Source of the DNA: Candidatus Cloacimonadota bacterium
GTDB lineage: Bacteria; Cloacimonadota; Cloacimonadia; Cloacimonadales; WRIO01
NCBI GenBank assembly: GCA_017998585.1
Contig: JAGOCT010000104.1
Span: forward strand, 1 to 6,387
Direction: 5' to 3'
Length of the DNA: 6,387 nucleotides
A program made the position numbers and the translations under genes. The notes beneath the pieces were generated by a model. That model was not told the origin of the DNA. It did no database searches and worked only from the letters and a program-made list of their open reading frames with translations. The first letter of the stretch is position 1, and each line of letters starts with the position of its first letter. Shown here one piece after another: positions 5,936 to 6,387 of this stretch.

Positions 5936-6387
5936 ATAGATTTCTCCATCTTCTGTGTAGCCAGAACCACATTTCAGGAAATCTTCTTATATAATCCTCT
6001 ATATGATAATTGATTTTTTGAGTTAAGTCAAGAATATTTTCTTCATTTAGCTCAATATTATCCGTATAGATGGGTTCACAGATGAAACACTGATGTTTAT
6101 AGAAGCCTTTTCTGACATCAAAAGCCAGAACTATAGGGGATTTTGTTTTTAAAGATAATTTTGCGACACTGGTAAAAACTTTGGTCTGGATTCCTAAAAA
6201 TGGTAAATCAGATCCATGTTTCCCTGCATACTGATCCACCAGAAAACCAACTGTCTCTTTGTTGATCAGTGCATTTATGATTGTTTTTAATGCACTTTTC
6301 ATGGGTAAGGTATGTACACCTGATTCCAGTCGGGAATGATTGATATATTCATCAAAGAGTACATTCCGCTGGCTTTTAACGACTGCA
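5934..6387 (-). CDS. Lipid A acyltransferase, LpxL/HtrB family, partial (N-terminus outside the window)
   Basis: The frame ends at TAG 5936-5934 and stays open through the right edge, giving 150 C-terminal residues; the in-frame ATG at 6302-6300 is internal, because the family pattern continues upstream of it (...RNVLFDEYINHSRLESGVHTL). Family members are inner-membrane-associated enzymes that transfer an acyl chain from acyl-ACP to the lipid A precursor. Recognisable pieces, numbering from the edge, are VGFLVDQYAGKHGSDLPFLG (54-73), AKLSLKTKSPIVLAFDVRKG (82-101) and the closing FPEMWFWLHRRWRNL, which matches the typical P-x-x-W-x-W-x-H-R-R-W end of the LpxL/LpxM family. The catalytic HxxxxD and the N-terminal membrane anchor should lie beyond the edge, so activity cannot be judged. 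LpxL versus LpxM or another member cannot be separated on this fragment. It is upstream of, and probably cotranscribed with, the glycosyltransferase gene. Confidence 0.87.
   Translation of the reverse strand, partial: AVVKSQRNVLFDEYINHSRLESGVHTLPMKSALKTIINALINKETVGFLVDQYAGKHGSDLPFLGIQTKVFTSVAKLSLKTKSPIVLAFDVRKGFYKHQCFICEPIYTDNIELNEENILDLTQKINYHIEDYIRRFPEMWFWLHRRWRNL

Noticed and set aside
5773..5994. Plus-strand frame antisense to the glycosyltransferase N-terminus and the lpxL end
   Set aside because: It spans the junction of two well-supported minus-strand genes and shows no protein-family signal.

Overview
The window is AT-rich (by eye roughly mid-30s % GC), densely coded bacterial DNA from a diderm (Gram-negative type) organism. 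The diderm call rests on a PorV/UPF0164-type outer-membrane beta-barrel with a signal peptide, an RlpA-like lipoprotein, and a lipid A acyltransferase of the LpxL/HtrB family. TGA is used as a normal stop and TGG as Trp, so the genetic code looks standard. The gene mix fits spirochaete-like bacteria or one of several uncultivated AT-rich diderm phyla; the sequence alone does not let me name the phylum.

Layout. (1) Bases 1-229, minus strand: the first 76 codons of a protein with an HEQAH (HExxH) motif, resembling the SprA-related putative metalloprotease family; it runs off the left edge. (2) Bases 230-355: a divergent promoter region with a good sigma70-like promoter for the rightward genes and an A/T-tract inverted repeat. 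(3) Bases 356-3497, plus strand: a tight four-gene operon encoding an MtaD-type amidohydrolase, a single-domain PTS EIIA protein, a PorV-like outer-membrane protein and an RlpA-like lipoprotein. The junctions are a 10-bp gap, an 11-bp overlap and an ATGA overlap. (4) Bases 3498-3723: a convergent intergenic region with two perfect short hairpins and a 19-bp tandem repeat, all built from one 18-nt motif present three times. (5) Bases 3724-6387, minus strand: an operon read right to left. It encodes an LpxL/HtrB acyltransferase (N-terminus outside the window), a divergent glycogen/starch-synthase-like glycosyltransferase and a nitrilase-superfamily amidohydrolase, with gaps of 9 and 20 bp.

How the genes work together. 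The rightward operon couples a purine-nucleoside deaminase-like enzyme and a PTS phosphoacceptor domain to two cell-envelope proteins. The leftward operon couples lipid A acylation to a glycosyltransferase and a soluble amidase. Both mix metabolism with envelope biogenesis, but no shared pathway can be shown from this sequence. I see no RNA genes, CRISPR array, transposase, phage genes or defence system. The points most worth a second look are the intergenic repeat cluster, the glycosyltransferase that has lost several GT5 substrate-binding residues, the HExxH protein and the unusual make-up of the rightward operon.
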